This document shows, one piece after another, positions 16,357 to 24,434 of a stretch of DNA of 64,000 nucleotides. The notes beneath the pieces are model-generated. The model searched no databases. It saw only the letters and a program-made list of their open reading frames with translations, and was not told the origin of the DNA. The position numbers and the translations under genes are program-made. Positions within the stretch are counted from its first letter, which is position 1, and the number at the start of each line of letters is the position of its first letter. Origin of the DNA: an uncultured Bacteroidales bacterium (lineage in GTDB: Bacteria > Bacteroidota > Bacteroidia > Bacteroidales > F082); contig ONFF01000013.1 of the NCBI GenBank assembly GCA_900317055.1, positions 1 through 64,000 of the forward strand, written 5' to 3'.

Positions 16357-17603
16357 TTCACCACGAGTTTGGCAGTACGCACGGCGCTGTCATCACTGAC
16401 AGTGATGAAGTACATACCTGCATTCAGCATCTCGGTGCTGATGCGGACTTGCTCGCCAGCCTTTGCGTCAACGCTTTGCTCGCTGACCAGACGGCCTTGG
16501 ATGTCGTAGACAGAAACAGTGGTCATTCCAGCGTTTTCGACAGACACGAATGCCTCACTAATAGCAGGATTTGGATAAACGACCAATGTGTTGGACTGAT
16601 TCTCATTCACGCCCGTATTATTGACAGCGGGTTCAATGGGTTGCTCCCAAGCAATGGTGATCCAGTCGGCAGACATGACACAGCAGGCATAACCACCAAT
16701 CTTGACAAAGTCGTTGTTGTGAATCGGTTCCTCAGCCATCATGTTCATACCCATCAAGCCATTCACGCTATGCATGGGAACATCATAATCTTCATCGCCC
16801 CACTGTGCATCCGGGTTGGGACACATAGTCAGGTCGTATTCATCATCCACATAGGTGATGTTGGAGGGAACATCACCGATGACCGTCAGGCGGCTGTCGG
16901 CAGCTGCAATAGCAGTAAGGGCTTGGAAAACAGTGGCGTCACCATCGAAACGATAGCCCCATGCCAGAGCTGCTTCAGTGTAACTGCACCAGCTGAGTGC
17001 AACCACGACCTGGTTTTCGCCTTCACCAACCCAAAACAGAATCTCATCAGCTGAAATAGTGGCGTCAACGACTGCATTCGGGTCGGTGGCAGGAATAATC
17101 TCTGTAGTCCAAGAGATGGTGGTCCAGTCTTCGGACATGATACTACAAGCAACACCACCAATCTTCACAAAGTCGTTGTCGTGAATCGGTTCTTCAGCCA
17201 TCATGTTCTGACCCATCAAGCCATTCACGCTATGCATGGGAACATCATAATCGGGATCTCCCCACTGGGCGTTCGGATTAGGACACATGGTCAAATCGTA
17301 TTCGTCATCCACATAGGTGATGTTGGTGGGAGCAGAACCGATCACTGTCAAGCGGCTATCGGCAGCTGCAATATCAGTAAGAGCTTGGAAAACAGTGGCG
17401 TCACCATCGAAACGATAGCCCCAAGCCAGAGCTGTTTCAGTGTGGCTGCACCAGCTGAGTGCAACCACAACCTCGTTTTCACCCTCGCCAATCCAGTATT
17501 GGATGTCGGCAGGATCGATAGTAGCATCTTGTTGTGCAAACAGATTGGTCGTAAACAGACCGAAGATTCCCATAAGGAATGCTAAAGTAAAGATTTTACG
17601 CAT
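16353..17603 (-). CDS. T9SS-sorted protein with a tandemly duplicated domain, first gene of the B12 operon
   Basis: A 416-residue secreted protein. After the signal peptide (to A-Q-Q, residue 24) come two nearly identical domains, about residues 27-169 and 181-322, with a period of 154 residues (462 bp). Each contains GEGENxVVVALSWC, ALAWGYRFDGDATVFQAL, YVDDEYDLTMCPNP and DNDFVKIGG. The C terminus (VVYPNPAISEAFVSV ... KLVVK) is a T9SS type A domain. It directly follows the cobalamin riboswitch, so expression should fall when B12 is plentiful. Domain ligand unknown; corrinoid capture is a reasonable guess. Confidence 0.75.
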   Translation of the reverse strand: MRKIFTLAFLMGIFGLFTTNLFAQQDATIDPADIQYWIGEGENEVVVALSWCSHTETALAWGYRFDGDATVFQALTDIAAADSRLTVIGSAPTNITYVDDEYDLTMCPNPNAQWGDPDYDVPMHSVNGLMGQNMMAEEPIHDNDFVKIGGVACSIMSEDWTTISWTTEIIPATDPNAVVDATISADEILFWVGEGENQVVVALSWCSYTEAALAWGYRFDGDATVFQALTAIAAADSRLTVIGDVPSNITYVDDEYDLTMCPNPDAQWGDEDYDVPMHSVNGLMGMNMMAEEPIHNNDFVKIGGYACCVMSADWITIAWEQPIEPAVNNTGVNENQSNTLVVYPNPAISEAFVSVENAGMTTVSVYDIQGRLVSEQSVDAKAGEQVRISTEMLNAGMYFITVSDDSAVRTAKLVVK

Positions 17604-17699
17604 AATAATATAATTTTAGGTTTGACATTCAATCCATTACATTACAATGCTTGGGAAAAACGAGGGTACACCTTAATCTATATAAGGAAAGCCAGCTCT

Positions 17700-17886
17700 T
17701 GTCCCGAAAGCCTTGTTTCAGCGACAGGCGGCAGGTCTTCTGACTTACTCCTTTTGGCTGACCGCCTTCCCGAAAGACCAGGTTTTCAGTGGCATAGTGA
17801 CCAGCGTGAAGAGCTTACAGCAGCGGGAACTGCTCGGGATTTGCACCCGATTCCCTATTGAGCCTCGCGGCACCGCTTATCGGCGG
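17700..17886 (-). promoter_or_regulatory. Cobalamin riboswitch
   Basis: On the minus strand the order is GGTGCCGCGAGGCTCAATAG, GGGAATCGGGTGCAAATCCC, GAGCAGTTCCCGCTGCTGTAA, GCCACTG, GGGAAGGC and the B12 box AGTCAGAAGACCTGCC (17730-17745), the conserved core of the cobalamin aptamer. It starts about where transcription from the 17887-17894 box should begin and lies about 100 bases before the start at 17603. Adenosylcobalamin-type ligands would repress the downstream uptake operon. Confidence 0.96.
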
Positions 17887-17894
17887 CAAAGATA
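17887..17894 (-). promoter_or_regulatory. -7 promoter box of the B12 operon
   Basis: TATCTTTG on the minus strand immediately before the riboswitch. Confidence 0.65.
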
Positions 17895-17937
17895 AGCATT
17901 TTCCGAGAAAAGCATACCATCTTCAAGAAAAAGTTTC

Positions 17938-17945
17938 TATTTTTG
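17938..17945 (+). promoter_or_regulatory. -7 promoter box of the 1034-residue repeat protein
   Basis: TATTTTTG, 27 bases before the ATG at 17972. Confidence 0.6.
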
Positions 17946-17971
17946 CAACTTAAAATAATAGCACTTTCACC

Positions 17972-20900
17972 ATGAAAAAAGCCTTTACTCTCTTTGCCGC
18001 ATTGTTTTTCGCCTTTGGCATAGCCTCCGCACAAGATGTCTATTTCTCAGGCCACGGCGCCAACACAGGAAAAATATGGAAAAACAACACTTTGGTTTAT
18101 AGTATGTCGGACACCACGGGTGTTATCATGACCGACATGAAGGTCGCCAACGACAGCACCATTTTCAGCGCTGGGCGTACCTTCTCCGACCTGCAAAGCC
18201 ATGTGTGGATGAACGACTCCGTCGTCTTCACCGCTGCCGACAGCTATGTGATTTCTTGTTTGGCCATCGATGCCAACGGATGGACGGCAGCTGGCGACAA
18301 CAAGGTCTGGCAAAACAGCGAGATTCTCTATGAATATAGCATTGACAGCAACACCGTTTGCAACCTTTACGCCTTAGCTGTTGACAATGTTACAGGCGAC
18401 ATTTATACAGGTGGTTCCATCGTTACACCTGGCGTATATGCCTGTGTCTGGAAAAACGACTCCATACTTTGGCAATGTGCGGCCTGGTCGGAAGTCAGCG
18501 ACCTCTGCTTTGATGGTGACAACCTCTATGCAGCAGGTTTCATCTATGGCGCTGAGTCAATCGATGGCGTAGTATGGCAAAACGACTCCATCATTTTCCA
18601 AATCGAAGGGGGCGACATCACGGAAATCACCGCATACAACGGAAGTTTGTATTGGGCAGGACTCTCAGGCCACGACAACACTGCATACATTTGGCAAGAC
18701 GGCGAGGTGCTGTATTCCCATGTTGACGTAAACATTACGGCTTTGTACGTCAATGAATATGGTGTTTTTTATGCTGGTATTGACGATGACATTGCCACCG
18801 TATGGAAAGACGGTGAAGTCCTCTATGAACCTGAAGACTGCGAAAGCATCACGGCGATTGCAGTGCTGCCCACTGAGGCACCGCAACCTGGTCATGAGCC
18901 CAAACTCCTGCCTTGGTTCGACGGTTTCGAGGTCGACAGCACCTGGACCGACTGGACCATCCTCGACTTCGACGGCAACACTGAAATCGCATGGGAGCGC
19001 AATGACGACGAAGCCACCACTGGCGACTTCAGCGCCCGCCACCTCGCCTGCGACAACATCCAGGAAGGCTGGCTCATTACTCCTCCCCTATACCTGAATC
19101 TCTACTGCGACTCCACTTGGATGAGCTTCAAGACCAAGGAGGTCAACCCGGACAACTACACCAGTAGCAGTCTGCTGATTTCAACGACAGGCACCCAGCT
19201 CTCCGATTTCACCGAGATTTGGTCACAAGACAACCCATCCGACACTTGGGATTCCATCCACATCGACCTTTCTGACTACCAAGGCGACACTATCTATTTG
19301 GCCTTTAAATACACGGGGCATCATGGCCACGATTGGTACATCGACGACATAAATGTCGAAGAAGCACTTACGATGTACGCCATCACCGTCGAAAGCGACA
19401 ACCCCGACTGGGGCACCGTCACCGGCAGTGGCAGTTATCCATACGGCGCCACCGTCCAAATCGAAGCCCAGCCTAACATTGGTCATGAATTCCTCTGCTG
19501 GAATGATGGCATCACCAGCAACCCACGCGACATCGTCGTTGTACAAGACAGCACTTTCATTGCCCTGTTTGCCATCAGCCAATACACCATCGAAGTCGTC
19601 TCCGACAACCCCATAATGGGTACGGTGACCGGTGGCGGCACCTATTATTATGGCGACACCATCATGATTGAAGCCACTGCGTACAATGGTTTCGAGTTCC
19701 TTGGCTGGACCGATGGCAACACTGACAACCCGCGTTCTGTCATCGTCACGGAAAACATGACCTTCACCGCTCATTTCGGCATCCTACAATGCATCATTAA
19801 GACCGAAGTCACCCCAGAAGGTGCAGGTACCGTCGATGGTGGCGGCATCTATGACTATGGCTCCACCATTCAGTTGCTCGTCCACAACAACACAGGCTAC
19901 CGCTTCCAAATGTGGGACGATGGCAACCTCACCAATCCGCGAACCATTTTCGTGGAAGGTGATGCCACCTATACCGCTGTGTTTGAGCCGCTCCCATACG
20001 AAATCACCACCGAATGCGACCCCGTGGAAGGCGGTACGGTGAGCGGAGCAGGCACCTATTATTATGGCACTACCGCCACGCTGACTGCCACACCTAACGA
20101 GAACTACACCTTCCTCTGCTGGAGCGACGGCATCGCCAGCAACCCGCGCACCGTCACTGTGACAGGCAACGCCAACTACAAAGCCCTGTTCCACTTCAAT
20201 GGCACGCCGGAATACACTATTACCGTGACGGCCAACAATCCATTGTTTGGCACCGTCGCCGGCGGTGGTATCTACCCTGAAGGCAGTATCGCCGAAATCA
20301 GCGCAACACCTTATGAAGGTTCCGTCTTTACAGGTTGGGACGACGGCAACACCGACAACCCACGCAGTATCGAGGTAACGCAAGACATGGAATTTATGGC
20401 CATGTTCACCAAGACAGAGACTTACACCATCACGGTAAGGCCTGAGAATCCGCTGCTGGGCTCCGCCTATGGCAGTGGCGAATATACTCTCAACCAAGTC
20501 ATCAACATTGGAGCCATCCCCACAGCAGGTTTCTATTTCTCAGGTTGGCAAGACGGCAACATGGATAATCCACGCACCATCACTGTGACGGGAGATGCCG
20601 AATACATCGCCTCGTTCTCACAAGAGCCTGTTCTGACCTATACCGTCACTGTGCTATGTGACGAAACCCAAGGCTTCATCCTTGGTGCCGGCACCTATAT
20701 CGCAGGCAGCATCGCCACCATCGCCGCCATTCCTGCCGACGGCTTCGTGTTCGTGAGATGGAACGATGGAACCACCGAGAACCCCAAGGAAGTCATCGTC
20801 GACGAAGACATCGTGTTGGCTGCCTTCTTTGAATTCACTAGCGTCGATGAAAATGGCTTAGGGGCCATCGACCTCTATCCCAACCCTGCCAAAGACATCA

Positions 20901-21076
20901 TCCGAATCGAAGGGCTTGAGGGCGAACACGAAATCAGCATCTATAACGCCATGGGCATGAAAGTCAAAACCATGACACTGCAAGGCGATGCTGAAATCAA
21001 CATCAGCGAACTGCCTGCTGGTCTTTACCTTCTCCGTATCGGCAGCCAACGCACTTTGAAATTCATTAAGGAATAA
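17972..21076 (+). CDS. Large T9SS surface protein with seven InlB-type B-repeats
   Basis: A 1034-residue secreted protein. Order: signal peptide (KKAFTLFAALFFAFGIASA); an N-terminal propeller-like part with recurring VWMNDSVVF, VWKNDSILW, VWQNDSIIF and VWKDGEVLY strands (to about 300); a cleaved-adhesin/jelly-roll domain (LPWFDGFEVDSTW to HDWYIDDINVEEA, about 308-465); seven divergent InlB B-repeats of about 65-70 residues, each with GTVTGxGxYxYG, W.DG...NPR and a closing F; and a T9SS type A domain (AIDLYPNPAKD to LKFIKE). It is probably a surface adhesin or binding protein; the ligand cannot be inferred. Confidence 0.88.
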   Translation: MKKAFTLFAALFFAFGIASAQDVYFSGHGANTGKIWKNNTLVYSMSDTTGVIMTDMKVANDSTIFSAGRTFSDLQSHVWMNDSVVFTAADSYVISCLAIDANGWTAAGDNKVWQNSEILYEYSIDSNTVCNLYALAVDNVTGDIYTGGSIVTPGVYACVWKNDSILWQCAAWSEVSDLCFDGDNLYAAGFIYGAESIDGVVWQNDSIIFQIEGGDITEITAYNGSLYWAGLSGHDNTAYIWQDGEVLYSHVDVNITALYVNEYGVFYAGIDDDIATVWKDGEVLYEPEDCESITAIAVLPTEAPQPGHEPKLLPWFDGFEVDSTWTDWTILDFDGNTEIAWERNDDEATTGDFSARHLACDNIQEGWLITPPLYLNLYCDSTWMSFKTKEVNPDNYTSSSLLISTTGTQLSDFTEIWSQDNPSDTWDSIHIDLSDYQGDTIYLAFKYTGHHGHDWYIDDINVEEALTMYAITVESDNPDWGTVTGSGSYPYGATVQIEAQPNIGHEFLCWNDGITSNPRDIVVVQDSTFIALFAISQYTIEVVSDNPIMGTVTGGGTYYYGDTIMIEATAYNGFEFLGWTDGNTDNPRSVIVTENMTFTAHFGILQCIIKTEVTPEGAGTVDGGGIYDYGSTIQLLVHNNTGYRFQMWDDGNLTNPRTIFVEGDATYTAVFEPLPYEITTECDPVEGGTVSGAGTYYYGTTATLTATPNENYTFLCWSDGIASNPRTVTVTGNANYKALFHFNGTPEYTITVTANNPLFGTVAGGGIYPEGSIAEISATPYEGSVFTGWDDGNTDNPRSIEVTQDMEFMAMFTKTETYTITVRPENPLLGSAYGSGEYTLNQVINIGAIPTAGFYFSGWQDGNMDNPRTITVTGDAEYIASFSQEPVLTYTVTVLCDETQGFILGAGTYIAGSIATIAAIPADGFVFVRWNDGTTENPKEVIVDEDIVLAAFFEFTSVDENGLGAIDLYPNPAKDIIRIEGLEGEHEISIYNAMGMKVKTMTLQGDAEINISELPAGLYLLRIGSQRTLKFIKE

Positions 21077-21101
21077 CAGCTAACTCACATTATATAAACA
21101 C

Positions 21102-21136
21102 AAAGTGGAATGCCGGTCGTGCCGACATTCCACTTT
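21102..21136. terminator. Bidirectional hairpin terminator
   Basis: An 11-bp perfect outer stem AAAGTGGAATG/CATTCCACTTT followed by TGTTTT, between convergent genes ending at 21076 and 21158. Confidence 0.8.
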
Positions 21137-21157
21137 TGTTTTAGGAACGAAGCTAAT

Positions 21158-22804
21158 TTACTTCGTCACCACTAGCTTCAGCGTTTGGTTGCCCAGTTCC
21201 GAAACTGCTTTGATGAAATAGACGCCCGAAACAAGGGTATTCAAGTAGGTTTCCAAAGTCGTGTGGTTCAAGCCGTTGAAACTGTAAGTATAAAGTTGGC
21301 GACCCATAAAATCGAAGACCGTCAACTCGGCCTTTGCGCCTTCATTCAGCACCACATGCATCTCGCCCTGAGAGGGATTGGGATACACATTGATGAGATT
21401 GTTGTTTTGAATCGGAGCCTCTTCAACATGCAACAGCTCCAAAGCCTGGCTAAAGTCGGGGATGCCATAGCCGTATTTGCTGTCGGGATTGTCGGCGCGG
21501 TTACCACAAGAGCGAATGACATCACAAATCTCCTGCACAGAGGCGTAAGGACGGGCTTGACGCAGGCAAGCCACAGCGCCAGCCAGTACGGGCGTGGCAA
21601 ACGAAGTGCCATTGCCATTATAATAAGGCCACCAGCCTCCGTCACCCGAAGCCACATAGGTACCTTCACCCATAGCCATCACATCAGGTTTGATGCGTCC
21701 GTCGTAGGTGGGGCCCACTGAGCTGAAGTTGGCACGGTAGCCATTTTCATCAACAGCACCCACCGTCAAGATGTGCTCGGCATCGGCGGGAATACCCAAG
21801 GTGCAAACGCCATCGCCTTCGTTGCTCGCAGCGTTCATGCAAATCATGCCACGACTTGCGGCAATCTCAGCGCCAATCGTCATTGGGGCAGTGTGGCCGT
21901 CAAAGTGCTCAAAAGGATGATCCCATTGCGACATGTCAAAACCAATATAACCCAAAGAAGTGGAGCACACATCCACACCCAGGCTATCGGCATACTCCGC
22001 GCCCGAGACCCAGTTGTATTCCTCTACGATGTTTTCGTTCGGGCCATCCTCGGTATGCAGCAGATAATAGGAAGCCTTGGGAGCCGTTCCCACCATCTGG
22101 TTTGGAACATAGGCTGCCATAGTGCTTAAACAGGAGGTACCATGCGTGCTTTGCGTGTACACCGAAGTGGAGCCATACACAAAATCGCGGGTGCCAAGCA
22201 GACGGCCTTCCTCGCGCATGTTGTCGAAACAGGCGTGGTTTTCGGCGCCAACAAAGCCACCATCAAGGATGGCGACCACGATGCCAGTGCCATCATAGCC
22301 CTGCTCATGCAAGACATCGACCTTCAGTTGGGTGGCTTGTGCTTCAGCACCGCCATAATAGCCACGGAAGCCGCGCGAGCCTTCTACGGCTCTCATTTCA
22401 TCGGCCATCCAGCGTTCCTTCATCTCTTGTGCCTTGGGATCGTTGGGGCAATTGCGCACCACTTCCACAAACCCAAGGGCGTTGATAGCCTCAATCACGG
22501 CAGGATCGGTAACATGCACCGAAACACCATTCAACCATTTCGAGGGGTTGAGCAGTTCAGCACCACAGTCGGCCACCGCTTGAAGATACTGCGGATTGAC
22601 CGGGATGTCGTACTCATCAATGGCGATGCCCAGATTGGCGCGACGCTGCAAAGCCCTTGGACTCAGATAAGCCTCGGGGTTGTCAATAGAATAAGGTGAG
22701 TTATCCTTATCGGTGAACTGCACCCAATAAATGTCGGTTGCGATTTGCGCTTGGGCAAACATCGTGACCGCAAGAAACAGTAGTAAAAAAGAAAGCTTTC
22801 TCAT
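21158..22804 (-). CDS. T9SS-secreted S8 (subtilisin-like) serine peptidase
   Basis: A 548-residue exported protease. Signal peptide to Q20; a propeptide-like region (20-150) with YWVQFTDKDNSPY and PEAYLSPRALQRR; catalytic triad Asp181 (VAILDGG), His221 (STHGTSCLS) and Ser401 (NGTSFATPVLAGA); oxyanion-hole Asn in MNAASNEGDG; and a T9SS type A domain (INVYPNPSQGEMHV to LKLVVTK). It is expected at the cell surface or released, acting on proteins. A -7 box at 22854-22861 precedes it. Specificity is not predictable. Confidence 0.93.
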   Translation of the reverse strand: MRKLSFLLLFLAVTMFAQAQIATDIYWVQFTDKDNSPYSIDNPEAYLSPRALQRRANLGIAIDEYDIPVNPQYLQAVADCGAELLNPSKWLNGVSVHVTDPAVIEAINALGFVEVVRNCPNDPKAQEMKERWMADEMRAVEGSRGFRGYYGGAEAQATQLKVDVLHEQGYDGTGIVVAILDGGFVGAENHACFDNMREEGRLLGTRDFVYGSTSVYTQSTHGTSCLSTMAAYVPNQMVGTAPKASYYLLHTEDGPNENIVEEYNWVSGAEYADSLGVDVCSTSLGYIGFDMSQWDHPFEHFDGHTAPMTIGAEIAASRGMICMNAASNEGDGVCTLGIPADAEHILTVGAVDENGYRANFSSVGPTYDGRIKPDVMAMGEGTYVASGDGGWWPYYNGNGTSFATPVLAGAVACLRQARPYASVQEICDVIRSCGNRADNPDSKYGYGIPDFSQALELLHVEEAPIQNNNLINVYPNPSQGEMHVVLNEGAKAELTVFDFMGRQLYTYSFNGLNHTTLETYLNTLVSGVYFIKAVSELGNQTLKLVVTK

Positions 22805-22853
22805 TGCTATAGAATTTGTATTATGAACACATAATTAGGTGATAAAAAACGGG

Positions 22854-22861
22854 CAAAAATA
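22854..22861 (-). promoter_or_regulatory. -7 promoter box of the subtilase gene
   Basis: TATTTTTG on the minus strand. Confidence 0.55.
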
Positions 22862-22875
22862 ATAAGTTTTTCGGA

Positions 22876-22952
22876 TTCAAGATTTAAAAATCAAAATTTC
22901 ATATTCTTCATTCAGCATTCCACATTCCACATTCAGCATTCCGCATTCAAAA
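22876..22952. repeat. Intergenic ATTCAGCATTCCACATTC repeats
   Basis: Multiple ATTCAGCATTC/CACATTC/GCATTC units between the subtilase and trmD, related to the units at 6248-6350. Confidence 0.6.
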
Positions 22953-22959
22953 AAATCAC

Positions 22960-22967
22960 TACCTTTG
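22960..22967 (+). promoter_or_regulatory. -7 promoter box of trmD
   Basis: TACCTTTG, 18 bases before the ATG at 22985. Confidence 0.6.
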
Positions 22968-22984
22968 CAAAAAAATTCAAAGCC

Positions 22985-23674
22985 ATGCGCATCGACATCA
23001 TCGCCGTTTTCCCCGAAATGTTTGAGGGTCCTTTCACCGAGTCCATCATCAAACGCGCTGTAAACAAGGGCATTGTGGAGATTGGATTGCACAACCTCCG
23101 CGACTACAGCACCGACAAGCACCACAAGGTGGACGACTACTCTTTTGCCGCCGGAGCGGGCATGGTGATGATGATCGAGCCAGTCGACAACTGCATCAGC
23201 CATTTGAAGAGCCAAAGAGACTACGACGAGGTCATCTACATGAGCCCCGACGGCGAGCTTCTGGACCAGCCTTTGTGCAACCAACTCTCGATGAAAGAGA
23301 ACATCATCATCCTTTGCGGCCACTACAAAGGCATTGACGAACGCATCCGTGAGCATCTGATTACCAAAGAGATAAGTATCGGCAACTATGTCCTTTCGGG
23401 CGGTGAGCTCGGTGCGGCGGTTTTGGTCGACAGTTTGGTGCGCCTCATCCCAGGTGCTTTGGGAGACGAGACCTCTGCCCTCTCCGACTCGTTCCAAGAC
23501 GGCTTGGTGTCGCCTCCGGTATACACGCGTCCCAGAAACTACAAAGGCTGGGAGGTTCCCGAGGTGCTTTTGTCGGGCAACGACAAACTCATCAACGATT
23601 GGAGGCTGGAGCAAGCCATCGAGCGCACCAAGGTACGGAGGCCTGAGATGTACGAAATTTTCAAAAAAAGCTAA
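22985..23674 (+). CDS. trmD: tRNA (guanine-37-N1)-methyltransferase
   Basis: A 229-residue SPOUT-fold enzyme methylating G37 of tRNAs reading CNN codons, preventing +1 frameshifting. Family segments in order: [38 protein letters not shown], the knotted SAM site [20 protein letters not shown], and [17 protein letters not shown]. Length is normal. It is followed by rplS as in many bacteria, but a separate -7 box (23704-23711) gives rplS its own promoter. Confidence 0.96.
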   Translation: MRIDIIAVFPEMFEGPFTESIIKRAVNKGIVEIGLHNLRDYSTDKHHKVDDYSFAAGAGMVMMIEPVDNCISHLKSQRDYDEVIYMSPDGELLDQPLCNQLSMKENIIILCGHYKGIDERIREHLITKEISIGNYVLSGGELGAAVLVDSLVRLIPGALGDETSALSDSFQDGLVSPPVYTRPRNYKGWEVPEVLLSGNDKLINDWRLEQAIERTKVRRPEMYEIFKKS

Positions 23675-23703
23675 GATTCTTCGCTACATATTGGATTTTT
23701 TTG

Positions 23704-23711
23704 TATTTTTG
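23704..23711 (+). promoter_or_regulatory. -7 promoter box of rplS
   Basis: TATTTTTG, 40 bases before the ATG at 23752. Confidence 0.6.
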
Positions 23712-23751
23712 CACCCACTTTTTGGAGAAAAATATACAAAAATCATATAAA

Positions 23752-24105
23752 ATGAGCAAACAAGCATTAATTCAATTCGTTGAAGATCAAATCGTTGTAA
23801 AAGATTTTCCGAAGTTCAAGACAGGCGACACCATCACGGTGACCTACAAGATTGTTGAAGGACAAAAAGAGCGTCTGCAGAAGTTCCAGGGCATCGTCCT
23901 GAAGCGCAGCGGCCAAGGCAAGGTTGGTACATTCACCATCCGCAAGATTTCGAACAACGTTGGCGTGGAAAGATGTTTCCCCATTGCCTCCCCGATGATT
24001 GAGAACATCGAGGTGAACAAAAAGGGTGCTGTCCGCAAGTCACGCATCTACTATCTGCGCGGCCTCCGCGGCAAGAAAGCCCGTATCAAGGAGCTCAAAG
24101 ACTAA
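23752..24105 (+). CDS. rplS: 50S ribosomal protein L19
   Basis: A 117-residue ribosomal protein at the 30S-50S interface. ITVTYKIVEGQKERLQKFQG, GTFTIRKISNNVGVERCFP and the basic C terminus RKSRIYYLRGLRGKKARIKE are diagnostic. The ATG at 23752 gives the normal N terminus (SKQALIQFVEDQ). A strong terminator follows at 24131-24156. Confidence 0.97.
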   Translation: MSKQALIQFVEDQIVVKDFPKFKTGDTITVTYKIVEGQKERLQKFQGIVLKRSGQGKVGTFTIRKISNNVGVERCFPIASPMIENIEVNKKGAVRKSRIYYLRGLRGKKARIKELKD

Positions 24106-24130
24106 TACCTTCAGCTACAACGAAAAAAGA

Positions 24131-24163
24131 AAGCTCCGAGCGTTTGCTCGGAGCTTCTTTTGT
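24131..24163 (+). terminator. Rho-independent terminator of rplS
   Basis: Stem AAGCTCCGAGC/GCTCGGAGCTT (24131-24141 and 24146-24156) with a GTTT loop, then a T-rich tail. Confidence 0.88.
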
Positions 24164-24194
24164 TATTAGTGTTTTGGCGCACAATATAAAGCTT

Positions 24195-24428
24195 TTATTT
24201 CTCGCTTTCCCAGCGATCGGTCCATCCATGCAGAGCCTTCCAGCGCTGCATTCGTTCGTAGAAGGCAGCCATCGTGTCCTCTTCCGTAGTGTCCACAGTG
24301 GCTTGCGTTTATTCAACGGCTGGTACCTTGTCCTTTCCGTGTTTCCCATGCTGGCATCCTGCCAGCAGCAGGACGGCCATGGCCGCCACTGCTGCTGCGG
24401 GAATAAGGGATTTTAGTATGCTTTTCAT
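24195..24428 (-). pseudogene. Small lipoprotein gene interrupted by an in-frame stop
   Basis: From the ATG at 24428 the frame encodes a lipoprotein signal (SLIPAAAVAAMAVLLLAGC, Cys24) and 15 more residues (to V-P-A-V-E), then TAA, then 37 further codons in the same frame (TQATVDTTEEDTMAAFYERM, ending DRWESEK) before a second stop at 24195. The tail is acidic then basic-aromatic like a genuine lipoprotein body, so a nonsense mutation is the simplest reading; a functional 39-residue lipoprotein is possible. It begins 7 bases after the stop of the T9SS gene upstream, in an operon with it. Confidence 0.6.
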
Positions 24429-24434
24429 GGCATT

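Larger units (their letters stand above)
17604..17971. other. Intergenic region holding the riboswitch and two divergent promoters
   Basis: This 368-base gap contains the B12 riboswitch (17700-17886, minus), its promoter box (17887-17894) and the opposite promoter of the large repeat protein (17938-17945). No small gene is visible in it. Confidence 0.8.

Noticed and set aside
22877-23614. Minus-strand frame opposite trmD that includes repeated ECGMLN residues
   Set aside because: The repeated residues are a translation of intergenic GAATGTGGAATG repeats and the remainder is antisense to trmD.
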